Shown here: positions 8,104 to 17,358 of the stretch, piece by piece
How the letters are laid out: the number at the start of each line of letters is the position of its first letter
How positions within the stretch are numbered: the first letter of the stretch is position 1
NCBI RefSeq assembly: GCF_019311235.1
Contig: NZ_JAHWDF010000016.1
Location: 1 to 64,000 of the forward strand
Source: Mesonia aestuariivivens
GTDB lineage: Bacteria > Bacteroidota > Bacteroidia > Flavobacteriales > Flavobacteriaceae
Direction of reading: 5' to 3'
DNA: 64,000 nucleotides
Program-made: the position numbers and the translations under genes
The notes under the pieces: generated by a model
What the model was told of the DNA's origin: nothing
Seen by the model: the letters and a program-made list of their open reading frames with translations, nothing else
Databases searched by the model: none

Positions 8104-8664
8104 ATGGCAGAAAACACACATCAGATTAATCCAGATCAATGGGTCGATGAATATTCTGACTACCTGTTTAATTATGCCATTGTAAGAGTGAACGATAGAG
8201 AGATTGCCAAAGATCTAATTTCTGAAACTTTTTTAGCAGGATTACGTTCAAAAAAATATTTTAAAGGGGAAGCTACAGAACGTACTTGGCTTATTTCTAT
8301 TTTAAAACGTAAGATTATTGATCACTATCGAAAGATAAATTCTAAAAAAGGACAGGCTGAAGTAAAAATTAATTACACCGAAGAGGATCAAGAAGGAGAA
8401 TGGCTGGAAGAAAAAGTAGCCGATAATTTTGAACAATCTGCAGAAGATAATTTAGTGAATAACGAATTGGGGGCTGCTATCTATGATTGTTTAGATAAAA
8501 TTAACCCCAAACATGCTCAGATTTTTAAAATGAAAACCATCGATAACTTTGATACCGAAGTTATTTGTAATGAATTTGGCATCACTCCGTCTAACCTATG
8601 GGTAATTATTCACCGTGCTAGAACTGCTTTGGCAGAATGCATGGAAGAAAAATGGTTAAAATAA
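8104..8664 (+). CDS. ECF-type sigma-70 family RNA polymerase sigma factor
   Basis: This 186-residue protein has the two ECF sigma regions. Region 2 (about 20-85) contains NDREIAKDLISETFLAGL and the TWLISILKRKIIDHYRK promoter-melting segment. Region 4 (about 130-180) is a HTH containing FGITPSNLWVIIHRARTAL. Regions 3 and 1.1 are absent, as expected for ECF. The next gene starts 3 nt after its stop and encodes a small protein with a zinc-binding motif typical of anti-sigma factors, so the pair is probably a regulatory module. Its targets are unknown. Confidence 0.9.
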   Translation: MAENTHQINPDQWVDEYSDYLFNYAIVRVNDREIAKDLISETFLAGLRSKKYFKGEATERTWLISILKRKIIDHYRKINSKKGQAEVKINYTEEDQEGEWLEEKVADNFEQSAEDNLVNNELGAAIYDCLDKINPKHAQIFKMKTIDNFDTEVICNEFGITPSNLWVIIHRARTALAECMEEKWLK

Positions 8665-8667
8665 TTT

Positions 8668-8928
8668 ATGAGTTCAGATAAAACCGACAAGCAGTACTGT
8701 AAATGTTCTGAAGCAAATTGTTATTGCGATAAAGCACAATACAATGAAGTCAAAGATTGGGAAAGAGAACAATTAATTTCTCACTTAGACAAATGTCCTA
8801 AGTGTAAAGATTATTCTGAACGCAACAAGAAACTTACCGAGCTTTTCAACAAAGCTCAATTAACCACTCTCCAAGAAGAAGAACGCAAAGAATTAAAAAG
8901 GTTATTACAACAAAATTTAGATAAGTAA
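8668..8928 (+). CDS. Small Cys-rich probable zinc-binding anti-sigma factor
   Basis: This 86-residue protein follows the sigma factor after 3 nt. It has a motif H39-x3-C43-x2-C46 (SHLDKCPKC), the core of the ZAS/zf-HC2 anti-sigma fold. It also carries four unusual cysteines near the N-terminus (C11, C13, C18, C20). There is no transmembrane segment, so it would be a soluble sensor. The ZAS role follows from motif plus position; thiol redox or metal sensing is inference. Its 3' end overlaps the convergent membrane protein gene by 12 nt. Similar proteins upstream of gcvP have, as I recall, been mislabelled glycine dehydrogenase; it has no feature of that enzyme. Confidence 0.7.
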   Translation: MSSDKTDKQYCKCSEANCYCDKAQYNEVKDWEREQLISHLDKCPKCKDYSERNKKLTELFNKAQLTTLQEEERKELKRLLQQNLDK

Positions 8929-9765
8929 TACCGAATCACTCCACCATAAAAAGCCCAACCAAAATATAGGGATAGACTCTACCCAAAAAGAAGCATAATA
9001 TTTTGATTGCTCTTTTGAAGAAAAATAAATCATAATGCTAGTCACTAAGCTAATAAGTAGTGCCGATATTAAATTACTCCATTTAGTGCTAATTAAAAAT
9101 TCAAATAGAAAAAAGCAGACCAGTAATAAATAGCCTAAGTGTTTAGTCTTTAAAACACCTATTAACTGCGGAATTGTTTTTAGCTCATTATTATCATAAG
9201 TAAGATCTCTAATTTCAAAAGGCAGCATTAAGGCCAGTATCAACACAAAAATTTGTAAAAATCTCCATAAAGTCGTTATGGATAAAATCAATTCAAATTT
9301 CTCTAGAGGTAACATAATAGCCGTTACTGCCCATACAAAAGCTATAATAAAAATCTTTAGTGTTTTTAAACTTCTTAAATTTTTTCCTTGAGGCAAAAAA
9401 GGAATGGCATACAATAAAGTAAATAAGCCCAAACCACCAGAAATAATCAAAACATTTAACGGCACATGAAAAGCTAGCCAAACTAATAGTATAAAATTTA
9501 GAAAAGAAAATGATTGTATTGCTTGAAGGTTTTTAGTAAGTGTACGGTGATGCAATCCTGCCAGACCTGCATATTTCACAAAATTATATCCCGTAATTGT
9601 ACTCAAAAAAACAAAAGCTAGCAGTTCTAAAGAAACAGTAATATCAAACACATAAGTAGTAGTTAATACTAATGCACAAACTGCTAGTGAGACGTGAATA
9701 CTACTATCGATATAAAATTTAAAAATTGCTTTTAACCAAGACATGAGGCAAATATAATCTATCAT
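8917..9765 (-). CDS. Polytopic membrane protein, UbiA-like prenyltransferase fold possible
   Basis: The 282-residue product has about eight hydrophobic segments. A loop DLTYDNNELKTIPQLIGV resembles the second Asp-rich segment of UbiA-type prenyltransferases, but the first motif is weak (the NFVKYAGLAG region), so catalytic activity is doubtful. A second start at 9744 (MSWLKAIFKFYIDSS) would remove seven residues and looks equally good. The function is unknown. It converges with the anti-sigma gene. Confidence 0.65.
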   Translation of the reverse strand: MIDYICLMSWLKAIFKFYIDSSIHVSLAVCALVLTTTYVFDITVSLELLAFVFLSTITGYNFVKYAGLAGLHHRTLTKNLQAIQSFSFLNFILLVWLAFHVPLNVLIISGGLGLFTLLYAIPFLPQGKNLRSLKTLKIFIIAFVWAVTAIMLPLEKFELILSITTLWRFLQIFVLILALMLPFEIRDLTYDNNELKTIPQLIGVLKTKHLGYLLLVCFFLFEFLISTKWSNLISALLISLVTSIMIYFSSKEQSKYYASFWVESIPIFWLGFLWWSDSVLLI

Positions 9766-9951
9766 GAGGTAGACCTATTCATTTCTAAAGTAAAAATTAG
9801 ACTTTTAGTATTAATAACATTTCTAATAATCATACTAAATTGTCTCGTTTCAAAAACAAAAAAACGATTTTAGAAATGTTCTATTAAGAAATTGTCAACA
9901 ATTCATAGATTTAAAGTGAATAACTTCAATTAAAAATCAGTTTTAAAATTG

Positions 9952-9959
9952 TATTTTTG
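9952..9959 (+). promoter_or_regulatory. Candidate -7 element of gcvP
   Basis: TATTTTTG matches TAnnTTTG. It ends 31 nt before the ATG at 9991 and overlaps an upstream in-frame TTG at 9949, which argues against that TTG as the start. Confidence 0.55.
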
Positions 9960-9990
9960 CACACCACAATCACAACAATTTTTAAAGCTA

Positions 9991-12840
9991 ATGAATACAG
10001 ATTCTTTTGCGTTAAGACACATTGGTCCAAGGCCTGAACATCTTTCAGAAATGCTAAAAACCATCGGAGTAGATTCTCTAGACCAGTTAATTTATGAAAC
10101 TTTACCAGATGGTATTAAATTAGAAAAAGAATTAAACTTACCTGAAGCCCTAAGTGAACAAGAATATTTAGAGCATATCACGAAGTTATCTCAAAAAAAT
10201 AAAATTTTTAAAACCTATATTGGCTTGGGCTATCACCAAGCAATTATACCTGCGGTAATTCAAAGAAATGTTTTTGAGAATCCAGGTTGGTATACCGCTT
10301 ACACCCCTTACCAAGCAGAAATTGCGCAAGGGAGGTTAGAAGCTTTGGTAAATTTTCAAACCATGATTGTAGATCTTACCGGTCTAGAATTAGCAAATGC
10401 TTCTTTATTAGATGAAGCTACCGCTGCTGCAGAAGCGATGACATTGCTTTTTGCCGTTAGAGAACGTGCTCAAAAGAAAGACAATGTCGTGAAGTTTTTT
10501 GTTTCTGAAGAAGTATTACCGCAAACACTTGCTTTATTAGAAACCAGAGCAGAACCTCTAGCTATTGAATTGGTTATAGGAAATCACGAAGAATTTGAAT
10601 TTTCTTCAGATTTTTTTGGAGCTTTAGTACAATATCCAGGAGCTTCAGGAAAGGTTTACGATTATGAAGATTTTATAAAAAAAGCAAATGATGCAGGTAT
10701 TAAAGTTGCTGTAGCTGCCGATATTTTAAGTTTAGTAAAACTTCGTGCTCCTGGAGAATTTGGAGCAGATGTAGTTTTAGGAACTACACAACGTTTCGGA
10801 ATTCCGCTAGGTTACGGTGGTCCACATGCTGCATTCTTCGCCACCAAAGAAAAATACAAAAGAAATCTTCCTGGAAGAATTATTGGAGTTACTAAAGATG
10901 TCGATGGCAAACCAGCTTTAAGAATGGCACTTCAAACCCGCGAGCAACATATTAAAAGAGATAAAGCCACCTCTAATATTTGTACAGCACAAGTATTATT
11001 AGCAGTCATGGCAGGAATGTATGCGGTATATCACGGACCAAAAGGTCTAGAACACATCGCTAATAAGGTACATCGCTCTACTGCAGAGTTGGCAAATGCA
11101 CTTGAAAAACTAGGCTATTACCAAACTAATGAATTGTATTTTGATACCATTCAATTAAAAGCTGATACCAAAAAAATTAAAGAATTAGCAGAAGCGAGTG
11201 AAATTAATTTTTACTACCCAGATACAGACACCGTTTCTATCTCTATACATGAAGCTACATCTTTAAACGATTTAAACAATATTATTGCGGTTTTCGCTCA
11301 CGTTGCTGGTAAACCATCAATCAAGATTACTACCTTAGAAAAAAGTGTAATAGAAGATCAAGCTGTTTCTCGTGATACCGAGTTTTTAACGAATGATGTA
11401 TTTAATAAATATCATTCTGAAACCGAGTTGATGCGATACATCAAAAAATTAGAACGTAAAGATTTATCGTTAAACCATTCGATGATTTCGTTAGGTTCTT
11501 GTACGATGAAATTAAATGCAGCTTCAGAAATGCTTCCTTTAAGTTACCCACAATGGGGCAACATTCACCCGTTTGCTCCTGTAGAGCAAGCTGCTGGATA
11601 CCAGGAAGTTTTAAAACGTTTAGAAGATCAGTTAACAGAAATAACTGGTTTTGCAGCAACTTCAGTTCAGCCAAACTCTGGTGCACAAGGTGAATTTGCA
11701 GGCTTAATGGTCATTAAAGCTTATCACGAATCTCGTGGCGATCATCATAGAAATATTTGCTTAATTCCTTCTTCTGCTCATGGAACAAACCCAGCAAGTG
11801 CAGTAATGGCAGGAATGAAAGTAGTAGTAACTAAATCTACCGACAAAGGAAATATTGATGTTGATGATTTACGGGAAAAGGCCATTAAATACAAAGACAA
11901 CCTTTCTGCCTTAATGGTTACCTACCCATCTACACATGGTGTATTTGAATCTGCTATTCAAGAGATCACGCAAATTATTCACGATAACGGCGGACAAGTT
12001 TATATGGATGGTGCCAACATGAACGCTCAAGTTGGATTAACCAATCCAGGTAAAATTGGAGCCGATGTTTGTCACTTAAACCTACACAAAACTTTTGCAA
12101 TTCCTCACGGTGGTGGCGGACCAGGAGTTGGACCAATCTGTGTTGCGAAGCAATTAGTGCCGTTTTTACCAAGTAACCCAGTGATTAAAACTGGAGGAGA
12201 AAATGCAATTTCTGCAATTTCTGCTGCGCCTTGGGGTTCTTCTTTAGTTTGTTTAATCTCTTACGCCTACATTTCAATGTTAGGACCAAAAGGATTAAAA
12301 TCTGCTACACAACATGCTATTTTAAATGCGAATTATATTAAAGAACGTTTAAACAATCATTTTAAAACACTTTATTCAGGAGAACGCGGAAGAGCTGCAC
12401 ACGAAATGATTTTAGACCTAAGACCTTTTAAAGAAAAAGGAGTTGAAGTAGTAGATATCGCAAAACGTTTAATCGATTATGGTTTTCACTCACCAACCGT
12501 TTCTTTCCCTGTGGCAGGAACAATGATGATAGAACCTACTGAAAGTGAAAGCAAAGCTGAATTAGATCGTTTTTGTGACGCTTTAAATTCGATTAAAGAA
12601 GAAATTGATGCGATTGAAGATCAAGAAAATAATTTATTGAAAAATGCTCCACACACCATGGAAATGCTTACTGCTGAAGAGTGGAACCTTCCTTACTCTC
12701 GTAAAAAAGCAGCATTCCCTATGGCTTATGTTTCAGAAAATAAATTCTGGCCCTCAGTAAGACGTGTAGATGATGCATATGGTGATCGTAACTTAATGTG
12801 TACATGCGCACCTATTGAAAGTTATATAGATGCTGAATAA
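9991..12840 (+). CDS. gcvP: Glycine dehydrogenase (decarboxylating), P protein
   Basis: This 949-residue enzyme is the single-chain P protein of the glycine cleavage system: it decarboxylates glycine with PLP and passes aminomethyl to the H protein. The N-terminal half-domain starts near DSFALRHIGP and the PLP half-domain is in the second half. The PLP lysine is Lys700 in HLNLHKTFAIPHGGGGPG. I chose ATG 9991 because the upstream TTG at 9949 lies in the promoter and family proteins start near MNTDSFALRHIGP. gcvT and gcvH are not in the window. A terminator follows. Confidence 0.97.
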   Translation: MNTDSFALRHIGPRPEHLSEMLKTIGVDSLDQLIYETLPDGIKLEKELNLPEALSEQEYLEHITKLSQKNKIFKTYIGLGYHQAIIPAVIQRNVFENPGWYTAYTPYQAEIAQGRLEALVNFQTMIVDLTGLELANASLLDEATAAAEAMTLLFAVRERAQKKDNVVKFFVSEEVLPQTLALLETRAEPLAIELVIGNHEEFEFSSDFFGALVQYPGASGKVYDYEDFIKKANDAGIKVAVAADILSLVKLRAPGEFGADVVLGTTQRFGIPLGYGGPHAAFFATKEKYKRNLPGRIIGVTKDVDGKPALRMALQTREQHIKRDKATSNICTAQVLLAVMAGMYAVYHGPKGLEHIANKVHRSTAELANALEKLGYYQTNELYFDTIQLKADTKKIKELAEASEINFYYPDTDTVSISIHEATSLNDLNNIIAVFAHVAGKPSIKITTLEKSVIEDQAVSRDTEFLTNDVFNKYHSETELMRYIKKLERKDLSLNHSMISLGSCTMKLNAASEMLPLSYPQWGNIHPFAPVEQAAGYQEVLKRLEDQLTEITGFAATSVQPNSGAQGEFAGLMVIKAYHESRGDHHRNICLIPSSAHGTNPASAVMAGMKVVVTKSTDKGNIDVDDLREKAIKYKDNLSALMVTYPSTHGVFESAIQEITQIIHDNGGQVYMDGANMNAQVGLTNPGKIGADVCHLNLHKTFAIPHGGGGPGVGPICVAKQLVPFLPSNPVIKTGGENAISAISAAPWGSSLVCLISYAYISMLGPKGLKSATQHAILNANYIKERLNNHFKTLYSGERGRAAHEMILDLRPFKEKGVEVVDIAKRLIDYGFHSPTVSFPVAGTMMIEPTESESKAELDRFCDALNSIKEEIDAIEDQENNLLKNAPHTMEMLTAEEWNLPYSRKKAAFPMAYVSENKFWPSVRRVDDAYGDRNLMCTCAPIESYIDAE

Positions 12841-12864
12841 TTTCAGTTATCATTTATAAGCAGA

Positions 12865-12894
12865 AAAGCCCGATCAAAAGATTGGGCTTTTTTC
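12865..12894 (+). terminator. Rho-independent terminator after gcvP
   Basis: AAGCCCGATC pairs with GATTGGGCTT (one G.U) around a 4-nt loop and is followed by T residues. The rest of the gap up to 13124 shows no further clear element. Confidence 0.85.
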
Positions 12895-13124
12895 ATAACC
12901 TGATTTTTATCATTTTCTCATAAATTAGAATGTTTTACTTTCAATTCTTCAACAAAATAAATTCTATTCACTTTTCTAATTGTATTAAAAAATTTTATGC
13001 TTAGTTTGGTAGTTAGATTGTAAAGCTCGTTCAGTTAAATCTAAAATGAGTTGAAATAAAATAATAATAATTCCGAAGTTAATTCGAAAATTTCAAATCT
13101 CGGTTATCGAGTAAAAAAGAAACT

Positions 13125-14189
13125 ATGTCTATAAAAATAACAGGAGTTGGCAGCTGTATCCCCGAAACCAGAGTTAAAAATTCTGACTTTTTGGATCATG
13201 AATTTCTTAATGAAGACGGAACTCCTATTCCCGGTGAAAATGAATTAATTATTAGAAAATTCAAAAAAATCACGGGAATAGAGGAACGCAGGTATGCAGA
13301 TAAAAATTTAACTGCTTCTAATTTGGCCTCTATTGCAGCAGAGAATGCGATAGAAGAAGCTCATTTAGATCGAGAAACTTTAGATTACATTATTGTTGCT
13401 CAAAATTTTGGAGACGTAAAATATAAAAACACACAAAGTGATGCGGTTCCCAGTTTAGCTAGCCGAGTAAAAAACTATTTACAGATTAAAAACCCTTCTT
13501 GCGTATGTTACGATGTGGTTTTTGGTTGCCCAGGTTGGTTAGAAGGTGTTATTCAAGCACAAGCTTTTATTAAAGCCGGAATTGCTAAAAAATGTTTAGT
13601 GATTGGTGCAGAAACCTTATCACGCGTGGTAGATACTCACGATCGCGACAGCATGATTTTTAGCGATGGTGCGGGTGCAACAGTTATTGAAAAAATTGAG
13701 GATGAAAATGATAACGGGATTATCGCTCATGAAAGTGCCACTTACGCTAACGATGAAGCTTTTTACTTAAGTTTTGAAGCTTCCTATAATCAAGAGCTCA
13801 AAAAAGAAACCCGTTACATAAAAATGAATGGGAGAAAAATTTACAACTTTGCACTCTCTTACGTTCCGCAAGCGATGAAGACTTGCTTAGAAAAAAGTGG
13901 GTATGGAATTGATGATGTAAGTAAAATTTTTATTCATCAGGCTAATGAAAAAATGGATCAAGCCATTTGCGAACGTTTCTATAAGCTTTTTGATAAAGAA
14001 ATGCCAGCTGGCGTAATGCCTATGAGTATTGCAGAATTAGGAAACAGTTCTGTAGCCACCTTGCCTACGCTTCTAGACTTAGTGAAAAGAAATCAATTAG
14101 AAAATCAAGAAATAAACAAAGGAGATGTAGTTATATTTGCTAGTGTTGGCGCCGGAATGAATCTAAATGCGCTAGTTTATAAAATTTAA
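13125..14189 (+). CDS. 3-oxoacyl-ACP synthase III (FabH)-like condensing enzyme
   Basis: This 354-residue thiolase-fold protein has the KAS III triad: Cys135 in VFGCPGW, His271 in FIHQAN and Asn307 in GNSSVATLP. It is longer than housekeeping FabH (about 320), with an insertion near residues 30-40, and sits with a methyltransferase and a GT2 gene, not with fatty-acid genes. A role in a dedicated acyl or lipid product is therefore possible. The following gene starts 3 nt after the stop in the same reading frame, so the cluster is an operon. Confidence 0.88.
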   Translation: MSIKITGVGSCIPETRVKNSDFLDHEFLNEDGTPIPGENELIIRKFKKITGIEERRYADKNLTASNLASIAAENAIEEAHLDRETLDYIIVAQNFGDVKYKNTQSDAVPSLASRVKNYLQIKNPSCVCYDVVFGCPGWLEGVIQAQAFIKAGIAKKCLVIGAETLSRVVDTHDRDSMIFSDGAGATVIEKIEDENDNGIIAHESATYANDEAFYLSFEASYNQELKKETRYIKMNGRKIYNFALSYVPQAMKTCLEKSGYGIDDVSKIFIHQANEKMDQAICERFYKLFDKEMPAGVMPMSIAELGNSSVATLPTLLDLVKRNQLENQEINKGDVVIFASVGAGMNLNALVYKI

Positions 14190-14192
14190 GCT

Positions 14193-14714
14193 TTGTACGA
14201 AAATACCTATCCCGATAAACGCTATCAAAAAACTTTAGCTTTTCTAGAAAAAGTACATCCTCAAAAAACAAGAGTCTTAGATTTAGGTGTAAAAAACCCT
14301 TTTTCTAATCTCATGCAAAACGAAGGATATGAAGTTGAAAATACAGCTGGCGAAGATTTAGACCTTGATTTTTCAAACGTTCAAAATTCAGAAGCAGAAC
14401 TCGTTACCGCTTTTGAAATTTTTGAACATCTCATTGCGCCTTTTAATGTACTTAGAGAAATTAAAGCCAATAAATTAGTAGCCTCTATCCCATTACGCCT
14501 ATGGTTTGCTCCTGCTTACCAAGGCAAAGAAAAATGGGATAGACATTACCATGAGTTTGAAGACTGGCAGTTTGATTGGCTGCTAGAAAAAGCAGGTTGG
14601 CATATTAAATCTCGAGAGAAATGGACAAATCCTGTAAATAAAATTGGGATTAGGCCTATACTTAGAAAATTTACTCCTCGTTATTATATAATTTATGCTA
14701 AGCGAAAGGGATAA
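14193..14714 (+). CDS. SAM-dependent methyltransferase-like protein with TTG start
   Basis: This 173-residue protein looks like a small class I methyltransferase: the glycine-rich motif I is RVLDLGVKNPF and a later AFEIFEHLIAPFNVLREI segment matches the usual acidic motif. Motif I lacks the canonical GxGxG, so SAM binding is probable but not certain. The first usable codon is TTG at 14193, 3 nt after the KAS III stop and in the same frame. The first ATG lies about 40 residues inside, beyond motif I, so TTG is the likely start. The substrate is unknown. The GT2 gene follows after 3 nt. Confidence 0.75.
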   Translation: MYENTYPDKRYQKTLAFLEKVHPQKTRVLDLGVKNPFSNLMQNEGYEVENTAGEDLDLDFSNVQNSEAELVTAFEIFEHLIAPFNVLREIKANKLVASIPLRLWFAPAYQGKEKWDRHYHEFEDWQFDWLLEKAGWHIKSREKWTNPVNKIGIRPILRKFTPRYYIIYAKRKG

Positions 14715-14717
14715 GTT

Positions 14718-15566
14718 ATGAATTTTTATATCGTAATTCCTGCTCATAACGAAGCTAATTGTATCGGTAGTACACTTCAGTCGTTGGTTGAACAAACACA
14801 TTTACCTAAAAAAATATTGGTGGTTAATGATAATTCTACCGATGATACTTTAGCCGTAGTTGAAAAATTTTCAGCTAGATATTCATTTATAGAAATCTTC
14901 AATAACACATCTTCATCGGTACATTTACCTGGAAGTAAAATTGTGAATGCTTTTTATAAAGGGCTTCAGCAACTTGATGAGCATTACGATGTTATTTGTA
15001 AATATGATGCTGACTTAATTTTTCCGAAGAATTATTTAGAACGCTTAGCAGAAGTATTTCAGCAGAATCCAAAAATAGGAATGGCAGGAGGCTTTTGTTA
15101 CATTAAAAAACAAGAAACTTGGAAGTTAGAAAATTTAACTAACAAAGATCATATTAGAGGAGCGTTAAAAGCATATCGAAAAGATTGCTTCATAGCTATT
15201 AAAGGACTTAAACCTTCGATGGGTTGGGACACAGTAGATGAGTTACTCTGCCTCTATCACGGTTGGAAAATAAAAACTCTTCCCGATTTAAAAGTAAAGC
15301 ATTTACGCCCTACCGGAAACACTTATACCAAAGCTGCAAAATTTAAACAAGGGGAAGCTTTTTATAAATTAGGCTACGGCTTTAAAATTACATTTATTGC
15401 TTCTTTAAAACTAGCTTTTCGTAAAAAACAACCTCGATTATTAAGTGATTATCTACAAGGTTACTTGCAGGCCAAACAAAAAAAAATGCCTTCTCTGGTA
15501 AGTCCAGAAGAAGGCAAATGGATTAGAAAATACCGTTGGAAAAAAATAAAAGAAAAGATCTTTTAA
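14718..15566 (+). CDS. Glycosyltransferase family 2
   Basis: This 282-residue GT-A protein starts with FYIVIPAHNEANCIGSTLQS, the GT2 N-terminus. It has VVNDNSTDDT and the metal-binding DxD in KYDADLIFP (about residue 95), then a WDTVDELLCLYHGWK acceptor region. No transmembrane segment is evident, so it should act at the cytoplasmic face. It is the third gene of a tight cluster with the KAS III and methyltransferase genes, suggesting a modified glycolipid or acyl product (inference). Its 3' end overlaps the convergent phosphatase gene by 4 nt. Confidence 0.9.
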   Translation: MNFYIVIPAHNEANCIGSTLQSLVEQTHLPKKILVVNDNSTDDTLAVVEKFSARYSFIEIFNNTSSSVHLPGSKIVNAFYKGLQQLDEHYDVICKYDADLIFPKNYLERLAEVFQQNPKIGMAGGFCYIKKQETWKLENLTNKDHIRGALKAYRKDCFIAIKGLKPSMGWDTVDELLCLYHGWKIKTLPDLKVKHLRPTGNTYTKAAKFKQGEAFYKLGYGFKITFIASLKLAFRKKQPRLLSDYLQGYLQAKQKKMPSLVSPEEGKWIRKYRWKKIKEKIF

Positions 15567-17242
15567 TTCTCTTTATCTATAATTTTATAGAGTACATCTC
15601 CCGTCATTCCGTTAGGGAAAGAAATGCCTAATAATGCAGAAATAGTTGGAGCAATATCGGTTACTTCTGTACGCTCAGTAGTAGCTCCGTTCTTGATTCC
15701 TTTACCAAAGAAAATAAGCGGAACGTGTGTATCGTGACTCAATGAACTACCGTGAGTAGAACCTTTTTCTGGATAAGAAATATAAGCAGGATCAAATTCA
15801 AAAGCGATATCACCACTTCTTTTTTGATTAAACCCATTTTGCACCAAAGCAGGTATACCATTTTGGTAGGTTCCGTTTTCTAACATTTCTCGAGTAAATA
15901 CTTTATAAACATGTTTATAATTAAGCATGAAACGTTTTAAGTGATTGGCAAAGTCTGCTTCATCTATATTTCTGTTTTTTAAACTTTCGTGATTAAAAAA
16001 CACCTGATTATTAGAGATATTCTCTATTAAGTCTATGGCTCCATATTCATTTCCTAAAAAGGCTTTCACATCTTCTTTAAACTCTCTCATTGAAAAATAT
16101 CCTGAAGGTATTTTTTGAGCGCTTAAATAATTAGGCACATCTACCGCTCCATGATCTGCGGTTAAAAAAATAGTATAATTCCCTTCGCCTACATTTTCAT
16201 CTAAAAAGTTTAAGACTCTTGCTATATCTTGATCTAATCTTAAATAGGTATCTTCAATTTCTTTAGAATTTACTCCAAAATTATGCCCTACATAATCGGT
16301 ACAAGAATAGCTTAGCGTAAGTACATCTGTGAAATCATCTTTTCCTAATTGCTCTCCTTCAATTGCTGCTAAAGCAAAATCTGTAGTCAAATTATTTCCG
16401 AAGGGGGTATTTTTTAAAATACTATAACCACCATTATCGTTACTCAATTTTTTTAAATCGTAAGGGAACTCAGCTGAAGTACTATTTTTAAAACTATATT
16501 CATAAGTATTAAGATCGCTACCACTTTCAGCATAAGTATCTATAGGATAAAGCGTGTTCCAAGTTTTTAAATATTTTTCTGCATGGTGTGCTGCATTAAA
16601 AGTATTTACCCAAGTTGGTAATTCTTCAAAATAATAAGTACTCGAAATGAAGTTACCGCCAGTTGAACCTTCAAACCAATAAGCTCCATTAGCAGTGTGA
16701 CCCGCAGGTAAAATCGCACCACGATCTTTTACAGAAACTCCAATAGTTTTTCCTTGAAACTGGGTGTGTAATCTATTTTGGTCTGCAAAACTGGTACTTA
16801 ACATACGGTGTGGAGACATTTTTCCATCATCAGAAGTTGTTCCTAAAGAATTAACCGAAGGATCTCCAGCACAATACACCATTTGCTTTTCATATTTATT
16901 ATACCAATCGTTAGCGATGATTCCATGATTTTTTGGAGTTGTACCAGAGAAAATAGAAGCGTGACCAGGTCCGGTCTTTGTAGGGGCATAATTATAGTGA
17001 TTATTTTTACAATTATAGCCATCTGTAATTAGACGCTTAAAACCATCGTCTCTAAAACGATCCCAAAACCTACTGAGGTAATCGTATCTCATTTGGTCTA
17101 CTACAATCCCAACGACTAGTTTAGGATTTTCATGAAGTGTATACTTATCTTTAATTACTTGAGTTGGAGTTGAAGTATTTTCAGTAGATTTACAACCGAC
17201 TAACAAAATGCTCAACCAAAGTAAAACTTGAATTTTTTTCAT
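15563..17242 (-). CDS. PafA-like alkaline phosphatase lipoprotein
   Basis: This 559-residue protein belongs to the alkaline phosphatase superfamily. It has the PafA-type active site: nucleophile Thr90 in TKTGPGHAS, an Asn in IIANDWYNK and the Lys/Arg pair in KDRGAILPAGH. Metal ligands are visible in DQMRYD near residue 50 and in TADHGAVD. The N-terminus MKKIQVLLWLSILLVGC is a lipoprotein signal. I start at ATG 17242; an upstream in-frame ATG at 17287 would place a promoter element inside the gene and bury the lipobox. It should release phosphate in the periplasm or at the surface. Confidence 0.92.
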   Translation of the reverse strand: MKKIQVLLWLSILLVGCKSTENTSTPTQVIKDKYTLHENPKLVVGIVVDQMRYDYLSRFWDRFRDDGFKRLITDGYNCKNNHYNYAPTKTGPGHASIFSGTTPKNHGIIANDWYNKYEKQMVYCAGDPSVNSLGTTSDDGKMSPHRMLSTSFADQNRLHTQFQGKTIGVSVKDRGAILPAGHTANGAYWFEGSTGGNFISSTYYFEELPTWVNTFNAAHHAEKYLKTWNTLYPIDTYAESGSDLNTYEYSFKNSTSAEFPYDLKKLSNDNGGYSILKNTPFGNNLTTDFALAAIEGEQLGKDDFTDVLTLSYSCTDYVGHNFGVNSKEIEDTYLRLDQDIARVLNFLDENVGEGNYTIFLTADHGAVDVPNYLSAQKIPSGYFSMREFKEDVKAFLGNEYGAIDLIENISNNQVFFNHESLKNRNIDEADFANHLKRFMLNYKHVYKVFTREMLENGTYQNGIPALVQNGFNQKRSGDIAFEFDPAYISYPEKGSTHGSSLSHDTHVPLIFFGKGIKNGATTERTEVTDIAPTISALLGISFPNGMTGDVLYKIIDKEN

Positions 17243-17264
17243 AATAAATCTTAAATTTAAACTG

Positions 17265-17272
17265 CAAAAATA
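17265..17272 (-). promoter_or_regulatory. Candidate -7 element of the PafA-like gene
   Basis: On the minus strand this reads TATTTTTG, 22 nt before the chosen ATG at 17242. It supports that start over the longer frame. Confidence 0.5.
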
Positions 17273-17310
17273 AGCATGTGAAAACATTTAAAGATTAATT
17301 CTTAGTTAAA

Positions 17311-17318
17311 TACTTTTG
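17311..17318 (+). promoter_or_regulatory. Candidate -7 element of the mlaE-mlaF operon
   Basis: TACTTTTG matches TAnnTTTG and ends 40 nt before the ATG at 17359. No clear TTG -33 element is seen. Confidence 0.4.
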
Positions 17319-17358
17319 TGCTAATTTTTTCTATTTTAGTTTTACAAAAACTGTGTGA

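Noticed and set aside
8668-8928. Labelling the small Cys-rich protein as glycine dehydrogenase
   Set aside because: It has no P-protein domain. Only its nearness to gcvP suggests that name; motif and sigma neighbour point to an anti-sigma factor.
9949-9990. Longer gcvP from TTG at 9949
   Set aside because: The 14 extra residues lie over a TAnnTTTG promoter match and are not expected in the family; ATG 9991 gives the normal N-terminus.
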